NCBI RefSeq assembly: GCF_001591165.1
Contig: NZ_BCUG01000004.1
Location: 62,001-126,000 of the forward strand
DNA: 64,000 nt
Direction of reading: 5' to 3'
From: Thauera butanivorans NBRC 103042
Lineage (GTDB): Bacteria > Pseudomonadota > Gammaproteobacteria > Burkholderiales > Rhodocyclaceae
This document shows, one piece after another, positions 36,095 to 43,821 of the stretch. The position numbers were made by a program, and so were the translations under genes. Positions within the stretch are counted from its first letter, which is position 1. Each line of letters opens with the position of its first letter. Below the pieces are notes generated by a model. It ran no database searches. It was not told the origin of the DNA and saw only the letters and a list, made by a program, of their open reading frames with translations.

Positions 36095-36451
36095 TCACGC
36101 GACGGCCTGCAGGGAATTCAGCCCCGGCGTGCGGAAGCGGAGTTGGTCCTTGTGGCCGATGCCGTTGTCGGCGAGGCTGCGGGAGAAATCCGGCGCGAAG
36201 GGCCGGTTGTCCTTCAGCCACTCGACCTTGCTCCAGTCCAGCGCGGAGGCGTCGGGGTCGGCCTGCAGCAGCGCCGCGAGCGGCCCCCGCAACACCTCGC
36301 CGAACGGCGTGGCGGGCGGCAGGCACAGCATCAGCGGCGCGGCGAACAGCAGGTGGTGGTCCCAGCTCAGATACACGATCTGCTTGCCGCCGTAGTTCTC
36401 CACGCGGTCGCGGGCGACGCCGATGTATTCCTTCAGTGAGGTGACAGCCAT
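36095..36451 (-). CDS. dmpO: Phenol hydroxylase component P4
   Basis: A 118-residue DmpO-type subunit (TSLKEYIGVARDRVENYGGKQIVYLSWDHHLLFAAPLMLCLPPATPFGEVL). It is the gamma subunit of the L2N2O2 hydroxylase. Its length matches the family. It lies 31 bp after dmpN and just before the reductase gene. Confidence 0.93.
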   Translation of the reverse strand: MAVTSLKEYIGVARDRVENYGGKQIVYLSWDHHLLFAAPLMLCLPPATPFGEVLRGPLAALLQADPDASALDWSKVEWLKDNRPFAPDFSRSLADNGIGHKDQLRFRTPGLNSLQAVA

Positions 36452-36482
36452 TGTCGAGTCTCCTTGTCCTGGTGGGCGCGGG

Positions 36483-38018
36483 TCACAGGTTCGAGGTCGC
36501 GAGTCCGCGCCATTCGTCGAAATGCTTCTGATCCCGCGAACCGTCGTAGTCGCCGTTGTCGGCGCCGTCGCGCAGGTTGACCCAGTCCATCCACGCGGCG
36601 ACGTCGCCGCCCAGCTCGCTGAACAGCGCCGGCATCGGCAGCCAGGCCTGGATGTACTTCTCCGGCTCGTGCTCGAAGATGTCCTTGCAGCCGTCGGAGC
36701 AGAACTGATACTTCTCGCCCTTGTAGACCGTCTCGCGGTGGCAGGTCAGGGTCGGGTCGCCGGGCTCGGTGAACACGCACGGCAACTGGCAGCACTGGCA
36801 CAGCCTGGCCAGGCCGTAGTTCTTGAACGGCGTGCCGGCGGCCTTGAGCTTCTTGATGTGCGCCCAGCGCGGGCGGTAGTGGCGGTCGAAGGTGTCCGGG
36901 TACTTCGCCGACAGCCAGGCCATGTCGTCGTCCGACGGAATCCAGCTGTGGAAGGCGGTGCCGAAGCTCCACTGGTAGAGGCCGAGCATGAACTGGTGCG
37001 ACATGTGGTCGATGGCCTGCTCGGCATCGTCCCAGCCCTTGGGCGGGCGGATGCCGTAGCGCGCCAGGTCGCGGAACAGCGCGCCGCCGTTCTCGACGCC
37101 GTAGATTTCCCAGGCCTCGCGCCACGACATCACGCGCTTGGGCAGCATGTAGTCCATCATCGTGCTGACCAGGCCGAGCACGCGGAAGCCGCGCCAGAAC
37201 CACTTGTCGATCCAGCCCTGCACGATCGGCAGGTTGTCCGGGTCCTGTTCGAGCATGAACTTGATGCACTCCAGCCCCAGCGTCATGTGGCGCGCTTCGT
37301 CCGACTGCGCGGAGAAGCCGAAGGTGACGGTCGCCATGTCGCCGTTGTAGGCCGCGCCCGACATGAAGGGCACGAACAGCAGGTTGGTCAGCACGTACTC
37401 GAACGAGAAGCCGATCGCGATCATGAACTCGAACGGGCCGGCGCTCATCGCGTCGTCGAAGAACGAGCGCGCGACCGAGGTGTACCAGATCCGGTCGCGC
37501 GCATCGGCGAAGGCATGGAAGCCGTCGTAGTAGCGGTTGTAGTTCGACATGGCGTGGATCTGCGTCTGGGCGTGGCGGATCTCGTCGATCGCCTGCATCT
37601 GGCAGGCGACCTGCGTGCCGACGCCAGGAAACTCGCGGCCGATGCGGGCGAAGCCCTTGTGCGCGGCGTATTCGCCCGGGCTGATGGCCTGCAGGAAGAT
37701 CTTCAGCGCCGACAGGTAGCGCGCATCGGTCAGGTTGAGGTGGCCGTTGTTCTGCGCATGGGCGTCGATGATGGCGTAGAACTTGCGCTCCTTTTCCGCC
37801 TGGTACTTCCAGTAGGCGTCCATCGTCAGGCGGAAGGGGTCTTCCCACTTGTCCCAGTCATGCACCTTGATGCCTTCGTAGCGGACGTAGGGGAAGATGG
37901 CCTCCTTCGACTGGTAGCCCGGCTCCCAGCCCAGGTCGCGGGTCAGGACGCGGTAGCGCTCCTTCATGCCCAGCTTTTTCTTGGTGGCTTTCATATCCAT
38001 GGTGTTTGCCTCGCTCAT
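36483..38018 (-). CDS. dmpN: Phenol hydroxylase alpha (diiron) component P3
   Basis: A 511-residue catalytic subunit. The carboxylate-bridged diiron ligands are visible as Glu116 (SPGEYAAHKG), Glu146 and His149 (AIDEIRHAQ), Glu207 (FSFEYVLTN), and Glu241 and His244 (SDEARHMTL). Zinc-type Cys pairs near CQCCQLP and FCSDGC are also typical of this family. It hydroxylates phenol to catechol with O2, using electrons from DmpP and the activator DmpM. Its start overlaps the dmpM stop by 4 bp. Confidence 0.97.
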   Translation of the reverse strand: MSEANTMDMKATKKKLGMKERYRVLTRDLGWEPGYQSKEAIFPYVRYEGIKVHDWDKWEDPFRLTMDAYWKYQAEKERKFYAIIDAHAQNNGHLNLTDARYLSALKIFLQAISPGEYAAHKGFARIGREFPGVGTQVACQMQAIDEIRHAQTQIHAMSNYNRYYDGFHAFADARDRIWYTSVARSFFDDAMSAGPFEFMIAIGFSFEYVLTNLLFVPFMSGAAYNGDMATVTFGFSAQSDEARHMTLGLECIKFMLEQDPDNLPIVQGWIDKWFWRGFRVLGLVSTMMDYMLPKRVMSWREAWEIYGVENGGALFRDLARYGIRPPKGWDDAEQAIDHMSHQFMLGLYQWSFGTAFHSWIPSDDDMAWLSAKYPDTFDRHYRPRWAHIKKLKAAGTPFKNYGLARLCQCCQLPCVFTEPGDPTLTCHRETVYKGEKYQFCSDGCKDIFEHEPEKYIQAWLPMPALFSELGGDVAAWMDWVNLRDGADNGDYDGSRDQKHFDEWRGLATSNL

Positions 38019-38284
38019 TCGTTCCAGCTCAGGGTCAGCGTGTCCTCGTCCTCGTCCACGTTGCCCGAAAGGGTGATCAGGTTGATCTGCAGTTCCTGCA
38101 GGTCGTAGGCGCGCCCGAGTTGTTCCTCGATGGTTTCGCGGCGCACCACGAGCCGCCCCGGCGCGTCGATCTTGACCATCGCCGGCTGGCGATTGACGAC
38201 GGCCTGCGGGTTGTCGATCTCGATGGCGTCGATGATCGGGCGGGTTTCCTCATTGGCCTGCAAGGCGATGAATACGGTGGACAT
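38015..38284 (-). CDS. dmpM: Phenol hydroxylase activator protein P2
   Basis: An 89-residue cofactor-free effector protein (TVFIALQANEETRPIIDAIEIDNPQAVVNRQPAMVKIDAPGRLVV) of the MmoB/DmpM family. It binds the hydroxylase and tunes reactivity of the diiron site. The length agrees with the family (about 90). The acidic tail NVDEDEDTLTLSWNE is typical. Confidence 0.95.
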   Translation of the reverse strand: MSTVFIALQANEETRPIIDAIEIDNPQAVVNRQPAMVKIDAPGRLVVRRETIEEQLGRAYDLQELQINLITLSGNVDEDEDTLTLSWNE

Positions 38285-38293
38285 CGTGTTTCC

Positions 38294-39286
38294 TCAGAAA
38301 GAGATCCCGGTCTTGTGGATGCGGGCCTTGAACGCCGCGATCTGCACGGCGACCGCTTCGTCGGCGTCGACGCCGAGCACCAGTTCGACGACCGGCACCA
38401 GGGCGGCGGCGGCGCGGTCGCTCCAGTGCGCCATCCAGCCCTGCAGGACCTCGCGGTTGTGGTCGGATTCGGCGGCCGCGGTCTTGAGCACCGCATCCAC
38501 CCACTTGCGCGTCTCGTCGAACCACTCGGCCATGAACTGGGTGAGCATCGCCACCGCGCTCGCCCCCCTGGCCGACAGCTCGTCATCGACGATGCGCGCG
38601 TAGACCAGCGGATACAGCAGGCCGTCGAGCGCGGCGTTCTGCGCCACGAACAGTTCGAACGGGTCGCGCACCACCATGCAGTCCTCGACGTAGCGCCGCA
38701 GCGGCTGCCAGGCGGGGCCGTCGAGCCAGGCGGCCTTGCCGGCGTCGAGCGCTTCCACGTCGCCCAGCATCATCCCCAGCCGGGACAGGTACTGGGCGAT
38801 GCCGAGGTTGTCCATCGCGTGGTACATGCAGGGCTGCGTGAAAGCAGTGCCGAAGCCATAGCCACAGACGAAGGTGTTGTTCTGGTTGGCGCCCCAGGCC
38901 GCGTGGCGCAGCGGCACCAGCAGGCGCAGCACGGCCTCGCGCAGCTCGGGAGCCAGCCTGTCGGCCAGGCCGCGGGACTCGACGAAGGCGAAGTTGGCCT
39001 CGGTGGTGTCCTGCTGGCGCGCGCGGGTCAGGGTGTAGGTGCTGTAGTAGAACTGGCGCGGGTCCTTCAGCGCGTACCAGTCCCGCATCGCGATGCGGGT
39101 GATGCCGGCATCGTAGAGCTGCTGGTCCGGATCCCAGGTCGGCCGGTAATGCAGGTTTTCGGCGGCCTGGATGTCGTAGCTGCCTTCCTGGTAACGCGAG
39201 GCCGGCTTGTCGCCGAAGCGGCGGACCAGGTGGTCGAAGGCGTTGCGCTGCGGCTGGATGCTGACGGTGCGAAGGTCGATCTGCAT
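38294..39286 (-). CDS. dmpL: Phenol hydroxylase beta component P1
   Basis: A 330-residue beta subunit of the hydroxylase (MQIDLRTVSIQPQRNAFDHLVRRFGDKPASRYQEGSYDIQ). It has the ferritin-like fold but lacks the diiron ligands, and supports the alpha subunit structurally. Length and N-terminus match DmpL/PhyB-type proteins. A purine-rich ribosome site lies upstream; it is 9 bp from dmpM. Confidence 0.95.
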   Translation of the reverse strand: MQIDLRTVSIQPQRNAFDHLVRRFGDKPASRYQEGSYDIQAAENLHYRPTWDPDQQLYDAGITRIAMRDWYALKDPRQFYYSTYTLTRARQQDTTEANFAFVESRGLADRLAPELREAVLRLLVPLRHAAWGANQNNTFVCGYGFGTAFTQPCMYHAMDNLGIAQYLSRLGMMLGDVEALDAGKAAWLDGPAWQPLRRYVEDCMVVRDPFELFVAQNAALDGLLYPLVYARIVDDELSARGASAVAMLTQFMAEWFDETRKWVDAVLKTAAAESDHNREVLQGWMAHWSDRAAAALVPVVELVLGVDADEAVAVQIAAFKARIHKTGISF

Positions 39287-39328
39287 GTTGTCCCTCCTGC
39301 GCCGCCCCGGAGCGGCGGCGCATGCTGT

Positions 39329-39616
39329 TCATCGGAATCGGGTGTGGGTGGCGTCGGCGAGCCGCCAGTCGAAGTCGTCGGGCGTCTTGGCGTCCGCCTG
39401 CCCGTCCCGCGGCGGCAGCAACGCCACCGCGTTGGCGGCGCAGAATTCGCCGAAGGCCTCGCGGCCGAGGATCAGCTCGACGAAGAGTTCCGGCTCGCCG
39501 ATGGCGAAATCGAATTCGACGAAGCCGTTCGGCCGTTCGCCGGTGACGCGCACGAAGCGCCGGGCGGTGTCGAAGGCCGGCGCCGCGCTGGTATCTGTCG
39601 CTGCCATGGCGGCCAC
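39329..39616 (-). CDS. dmpK: Phenol hydroxylase assembly protein P0
   Basis: A 95-residue DmpK-type protein (FDTARRFVRVTGERPNGFVEFDFAIGEPELFVELILGREAFGEFCAANAV). In this family it helps assemble iron into the oxygenase and is not needed for catalysis. It begins one base after the catechol dioxygenase stop. An internal Met at codon 4 could also be the start. Confidence 0.92.
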   Translation of the reverse strand: MAAMAATDTSAAPAFDTARRFVRVTGERPNGFVEFDFAIGEPELFVELILGREAFGEFCAANAVALLPPRDGQADAKTPDDFDWRLADATHTRFR

Positions 39617-39617
39617 C

Positions 39618-40553
39618 TCAGGTCACGACGGTGAGGAAGGTTTCGTGCAGCTTGCGCTGGACGTAGTCCAGCCCGCCGCCCGCGCCCAGCGCCTCGAAGG
39701 TCCAGGTCAGCGGCTCGTGGTCGGGATAGGGCTGGCGGTCTTCCTTGAAGGTCTCGAAGCGGTTGCCGGAGGGGTCCCAGGCATAGATGGTGCGGCCGCG
39801 GGTGACGCCGTGCCGGGTCGGTCCGATGTCCACCGGCACCTTGTTCATGGACATGATGTCGCCGGCGCGCAGCACGTCTTCCCAGCTTTCCATCAGGAAG
39901 GAGCAGTGGTGCAGCTTGCCCGGCTCGGGATACTCGGCGAAGGCGATGTCGTGCGACTTGATCGAGCAGTTCAGGAAGATGATCAGGTTGGCGCTGCCTT
40001 CGGGATTGAGCACCCGCTCGACCAGCGTGAAACCCAGCACCTCGGTGAAGATCTTCTGCACCGCGCCGATGTTCGGCCCGTACAGCAAGGCATGGTCGAG
40101 ACGCAGCGGCGCCATGCCCCGCTTGTTCTCGGGCGCCCAGGGCGTCGGATCGACGAGTCCACAGCCGTTGCCGACGGCGCTTTTCTTCGCGTACAGCTCG
40201 AACCAGTGGCCGGACGGCACCTGGAAGCGCACTCTCTCGCCGGTTTCCAGCAGGTCGCCGGCGGGCAGGCGCGTGGTGTCCAGGCCATAAGCGCGCAGGT
40301 CCGCCTCGAGCCGGTCCAGCGTGGCCTCGTCGAGCACCTTGAAGCCGATGAAATCCAGCCCCGCGCAGTCGGCTTCGCGCAGCACCACGCTGTGGTGGTC
40401 GATCTCGTCGCGACACTTTAGATAGACCCGCCCTTCGGCATCGCGCCCGGTTTCGGTCAATCCCATGATGTCGCGGTAATGGCGAACGGCATCGTCGAGA
40501 TTCATCACCCTGAGCTGGACGTGCCCCGGTCGCAGGACTCCTGTCATGGCCAT
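39618..40553 (-). CDS. dmpB: Catechol 2,3-dioxygenase (extradiol)
   Basis: A 311-residue extradiol dioxygenase of the XylE/DmpB type (GVLRPGHVQLRVMNLDDAVRHYRDIMGL). Iron ligands are His154 (LDHALLYG), a His of the HH pair at 215-216 (KLHHCSFLMESW) and Glu267 (NRFETF), matching XylE. It cleaves catechol to 2-hydroxymuconic semialdehyde. ATG 40553 is preferred since AAGGAG lies upstream; an upstream in-frame start is possible. Unusually it is the first gene of the operon, ahead of dmpK, next to the sigma-54 promoter. Confidence 0.95.
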   Translation of the reverse strand: MAMTGVLRPGHVQLRVMNLDDAVRHYRDIMGLTETGRDAEGRVYLKCRDEIDHHSVVLREADCAGLDFIGFKVLDEATLDRLEADLRAYGLDTTRLPAGDLLETGERVRFQVPSGHWFELYAKKSAVGNGCGLVDPTPWAPENKRGMAPLRLDHALLYGPNIGAVQKIFTEVLGFTLVERVLNPEGSANLIIFLNCSIKSHDIAFAEYPEPGKLHHCSFLMESWEDVLRAGDIMSMNKVPVDIGPTRHGVTRGRTIYAWDPSGNRFETFKEDRQPYPDHEPLTWTFEALGAGGGLDYVQRKLHETFLTVVT

Positions 40554-40646
40554 CTTCTTGTCTCCTTGTTCAACGGTGGGTGCGGGCAAGGCGCCTGACC
40601 GATCCGTCATCCATCAAGCCCGCTTATCAAGCATTCACCATTCTTT

Positions 40647-40663
40647 ATGCAGAGACCGTGCCA
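40647..40663 (-). promoter_or_regulatory. Sigma-54 promoter of the dmpB-KLMNOP operon
   Basis: Read on the minus strand, TGGCAC-N5-CTGCAT has the invariant GG and GC of the -24/-12 elements exactly 10 bases apart. It lies 94 bp before the dioxygenase start and is the right promoter class for the NtrC-type activator encoded just upstream. Confidence 0.85.
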
Positions 40664-40877
40664 GAAGAATCAAATCACTGTATTAATTGAGTTTTCACGA
40701 AAAAAGCGACGCTGCTGCTGCGGCGGTGGCCTGACGTTTTGGTCCATCGCCGCCGTCCGCCTGACAAAAGCGTCACGGTGCGATGCAGCAAGAAGGCAGA
40801 GCCGATCTGCGCCGAAAACGCCGATGGCCGCTCGAAAGCGGCCATCGGCGGAACTGCGGTGCGGCGGGCGCCCAGAC
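40664..40877. promoter_or_regulatory. Upstream region of the sigma-54 promoter with candidate activator sites
   Basis: Next to the promoter is an A/T-rich stretch (40664-40690), where IHF often bends DNA. Further upstream are related palindromic pieces: TGACGTTTT (40732-40740) and TGACAAAAGCGTCA (40762-40775, with inverted TGAC/GTCA ends). These lie 70-115 bp from the -24 element, a plausible place for enhancer sites of the DmpR-like protein, but they do not match the Pseudomonas UAS closely. Confidence 0.4.
40820..40849 (-). terminator. Terminator after the dmpR-like gene
   Basis: A perfect 12-bp stem GCCGATGGCCGC/GCGGCCATCGGC with a 6-nt loop lies 28 bp past the activator's stop and is followed on the minus strand by GTTTTC. 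It would keep activator transcription out of the sigma-54 promoter region. Confidence 0.7.
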
Positions 40878-42572
40878 TTACGGGTCTGGCAGCCCCGTCT
40901 CGCTGCCCTCACCCTGCTTCAAGCGGTAGGCAAGCTGCCGCCGGGTGATGCCCAGCAGGCGCGCGGCATGGGTGAGATTGCCCTGGGAGCGCTGCACGGC
41001 CAGGTTCAGCAGCCGCGTCTCGTGCGCGTCGAGGTCGAAGCCTTCCTCGTCCAGCAGCGTTTCGCACAGGCGCTCGCGGGCGGCATCGACCGCGCGGCAG
41101 ACGCCGCCTTCGTGATCGACCGCCGCAGCGGCGCCGACGGCCGGCGCCCCGCCCGCGAACAGATGGTCCACTTCGATCCGTCCTCCGGCCGGCGCCAGCA
41201 GCACGCCGCGCTCGACGAGGTTTTCCAGTTCGCGGATGTTCCCCGGCCATGGGTAGCTCATCAAGGCCTGCATCGCGCGGTCGGTGAGGCCTTCGAGCGT
41301 CTTGTTGTATTGCGGGGCGAACTTGTCGAGCATCGCCGCGACCAGCAGCGGGATATCCGGCTTGCGCTCGCGCAGAGGCGGAATGGTCACCGGATAGGTG
41401 GCGAGGCGATAGTACAGATCGGAGCGGAAGCGCCCCTGCGCGATCGCCTGCTGGAGATCGACGTTGGTGGCGGCGACGACGCGGACATTGACCTTGCGCG
41501 TCTTCTCGTCCCCCAGGCGCTCGACCTCGCCCGTCTGCAGGACGCGCAGCAGCTTGACCTGCGCGGCCAGCGACAGCTCGCCCAGTTCGTCGAGGAACAG
41601 GGTGCCGCCGTCGGCACGCTCGAAGCGGCCCGCGCGGGACTGCTGGGCGCCGGTGTATGCGCCTTTCTGGACGCCGAACAGCTCGGCCTCGATCAGGTCG
41701 TTCGGAATGGCCGCGCAGTTCACCGCGACGAAAGGCTGTTCGCGGCGGTCGCTGTTCTCGTGCAGCCAGCGCGCGAAGACTTCCTTGCCGACGCCCGTCT
41801 CGCCCAGCAGCAGCACGCTGATCGGGCTGTTGGCCGCCTTGCTGAGCAGATCGAAGGCGGCGCGGAAGCCCGGCGAACGGCCGACCAGTTGCCCGAGTTC
41901 CTTGCGCTCCCGCAGCTGGCCGCGCAATTCGACCAGCTCGGCCTCCATCTCCTGCAGTTTCCAGTCGAGGTTCTCGGGCTTGAAATGCGCCAGGTAGGGA
42001 TCGTCGCCCCAGGCCTCGGCCGGCTTGCCGACGATGACGCACTTGCCGTCGCCCTTGCACAGGCAATGCGTCTCGCGGAACACGATCAGGCGCTTGAAGA
42101 AACCCGTGACGTAGCCGGAAGCGTAGCCCACCAGGGTCCAGCACGCGGCCTCGTGCCCGCTGCCGAACTGCTGCAGGTGGGATTCCGCCTCCCACGAATT
42201 GTCCCATTCGACTTCGCCGAAGAAGCTGCCCACCTCCCAGTCGATGTCGGCCCGCGTGATCGTCGCCCTGACCAGCCCCTCGAAGGCATGCAGCTCGGGG
42301 CCGATGCGGAAGACGTCGTAGTTGTCGCCGCTGCCGTACAGCTTGGAGGCCAGGTCGGCGTCCTGCTGGCCGGAGACGAAGCCCATGCGCAGCAGCAGGC
42401 CCTGCGCCCGCCGCGTGCCGAGGGAATCGAACAGCTCCTTGCGCAGCGCCCCCATCGCCCGCGCGTGCAGGAGCAGCATCCGGTTCTCGTCGAGCCAGAT
42501 CTGCCCTTGGTCGATGTTGAAACGCAACCTCGAACGCAGATTGAACTGCTCGATGAGTCGCTGCTCTGCCAT
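40878..42572 (-). CDS. dmpR: Sigma-54-dependent phenol-sensing activator (DmpR/MopR type)
   Basis: A 564-residue NtrC-family activator. The sensory domain carries the residues that bind phenol and zinc in MopR, all shifted by 11: His95, Trp123, Cys144, Glu167, Cys170 and Cys178. The AAA+ domain has Walker A GETGVGKE (257-264) and the sigma-54 contact loop GAYTGA (304-309, Tyr for the usual Phe). A Fis-type helix-turn-helix (LTHAARLLGITRRQLAYRL) ends the protein. It should activate the operon downstream when phenol binds. The start at 42572 gives DmpR length; 42587 is an alternative. Confidence 0.95.
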   Translation of the reverse strand: MAEQRLIEQFNLRSRLRFNIDQGQIWLDENRMLLLHARAMGALRKELFDSLGTRRAQGLLLRMGFVSGQQDADLASKLYGSGDNYDVFRIGPELHAFEGLVRATITRADIDWEVGSFFGEVEWDNSWEAESHLQQFGSGHEAACWTLVGYASGYVTGFFKRLIVFRETHCLCKGDGKCVIVGKPAEAWGDDPYLAHFKPENLDWKLQEMEAELVELRGQLRERKELGQLVGRSPGFRAAFDLLSKAANSPISVLLLGETGVGKEVFARWLHENSDRREQPFVAVNCAAIPNDLIEAELFGVQKGAYTGAQQSRAGRFERADGGTLFLDELGELSLAAQVKLLRVLQTGEVERLGDEKTRKVNVRVVAATNVDLQQAIAQGRFRSDLYYRLATYPVTIPPLRERKPDIPLLVAAMLDKFAPQYNKTLEGLTDRAMQALMSYPWPGNIRELENLVERGVLLAPAGGRIEVDHLFAGGAPAVGAAAAVDHEGGVCRAVDAARERLCETLLDEEGFDLDAHETRLLNLAVQRSQGNLTHAARLLGITRRQLAYRLKQGEGSETGLPDP

Positions 42573-42769
42573 GTCCTCGCTCCGCATCCGGCTCTGAGAC
42601 GCGCCTCGCCGCCCGCATCGCGGGCGCGCAGCGCTGGCCGGTCTGTTCCAAATGGCCTCCACCGGCCACGCCGAGGCGCCACGTTACGCGACTGGCGCAC
42701 CGATGTGTAGAGGCCGGCAAGGCGCGGGCCGGCCCGGATCGGCCCGCCTCCGCACCGCCCTATCCGATG

Positions 42770-43804
42770 TCAATACACGGGACGCCCGGCGCGCAGGTTC
42801 ATCAGGCGCGAGAACAGGCGCCGGAAGGCTTCGTCCTGCGCGCCCGCCTTGCCGAGCTCGGCGTTCTCGCGGAAGGCCCGGGCGATCTCCGCCCAGTCCT
42901 CGTCCCGCAGGTGGCGGGCGGCGAGCGGCAGCAGCAGCTTTTCCTCGGTGTTCAGGTGGCGCCACTGCCCTGCGACGAAATCGTCGATGTCGTCGCCCAG
43001 ACGGGTGCGCGCCTCGGCATCGCCGCCAGCCTCGCGCAGGCGGGCCACGGCCTGTTCGAGCCCGGCCAGGCGACGGCCGCCTTCCGCGTGCTCGCGCTCG
43101 AGATCGGTGATCAGCGGCCCGGCGTCGGTACTGCGCTGCCCCAGCCTGGCGAACAGGTACTGCTCTTCCTTGGGATGGTGGAGCCGTTCGGGAAAGGCGC
43201 GCAGGTAGTGGAGCAGCGCCCCGGTCAGCTCGTGGTCGGTCTCGGCGCCGGCACGCAGGCGCGCCGCCTGTTCCCGCAGCCCGGCACAGATCGCGGCGAT
43301 GGCGCGGTGCTCGTCCTTGATGATGTCGACCGCTGCCGCGGCCGGCGTGCCGCGCACGTTGGCCTCGACCGTCGCCACCAGCACCGGCAGCGTGGCGTGG
43401 GCCAGCACCTTCTGCGTCTGCGAGCCGATGATCAGCGCGCGCACGCCGCGCCGGCCATGCGAGGCCATGTAGATCAGGTCGCAGCCGCGCTCGGCCGCCA
43501 CGTCCAGGATCAGCTCGTAGGGCCGCGCGCCGGTGCGCGCCACGCCGTCGCAGTCGACCCCGGCGGCGCCGGCCGCGGCGACGGCCTTGGCCAGGATCGC
43601 GTTGGCCTCGCCCATGGCCAGTTCGGCGAAGGCCTGCGGCGACAAGGTCCGCGCCAGCGCGCCCTCGCCGCTCGCGCCGTAGTCCTCGCGCATGGTGAAG
43701 AAGGTGATCTTCGCCCCCAGCGCCGCGGCGAAGGCGACGGCCTGGGTGGCGAGGCCCGTGCCCAGTTCGGAGCCGTCGAGCGGCACCAGCAGATGTCGAT
43801 ACAT
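42770..43804 (-). CDS. Universal stress protein fused to a hemerythrin-like HHE domain
   Basis: A 344-residue two-domain protein. Residues 1 to about 150 are a UspA domain (MYRHLLVPLDGSELGTGLATQAV ... with the ATP-binding pattern SHGRRGVRALIIGS). From about 165 a four-helix hemerythrin-type domain follows, with His/Glu ligand-like positions in DIIKDEHRAI, LHHPKEEQYLF, LEREHAEGG and WRHLNTEEKLLLPLA. Such domains bind a diiron centre and may sense O2, NO or iron. It is the last gene of the DUF1302-RND operon, 17 bp after the transporter. Its role there is unknown. Confidence 0.85.
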   Translation of the reverse strand: MYRHLLVPLDGSELGTGLATQAVAFAAALGAKITFFTMREDYGASGEGALARTLSPQAFAELAMGEANAILAKAVAAAGAAGVDCDGVARTGARPYELILDVAAERGCDLIYMASHGRRGVRALIIGSQTQKVLAHATLPVLVATVEANVRGTPAAAAVDIIKDEHRAIAAICAGLREQAARLRAGAETDHELTGALLHYLRAFPERLHHPKEEQYLFARLGQRSTDAGPLITDLEREHAEGGRRLAGLEQAVARLREAGGDAEARTRLGDDIDDFVAGQWRHLNTEEKLLLPLAARHLRDEDWAEIARAFRENAELGKAGAQDEAFRRLFSRLMNLRAGRPVY

Positions 43805-43821
43805 GTCCCGTCTCCTTCGGA

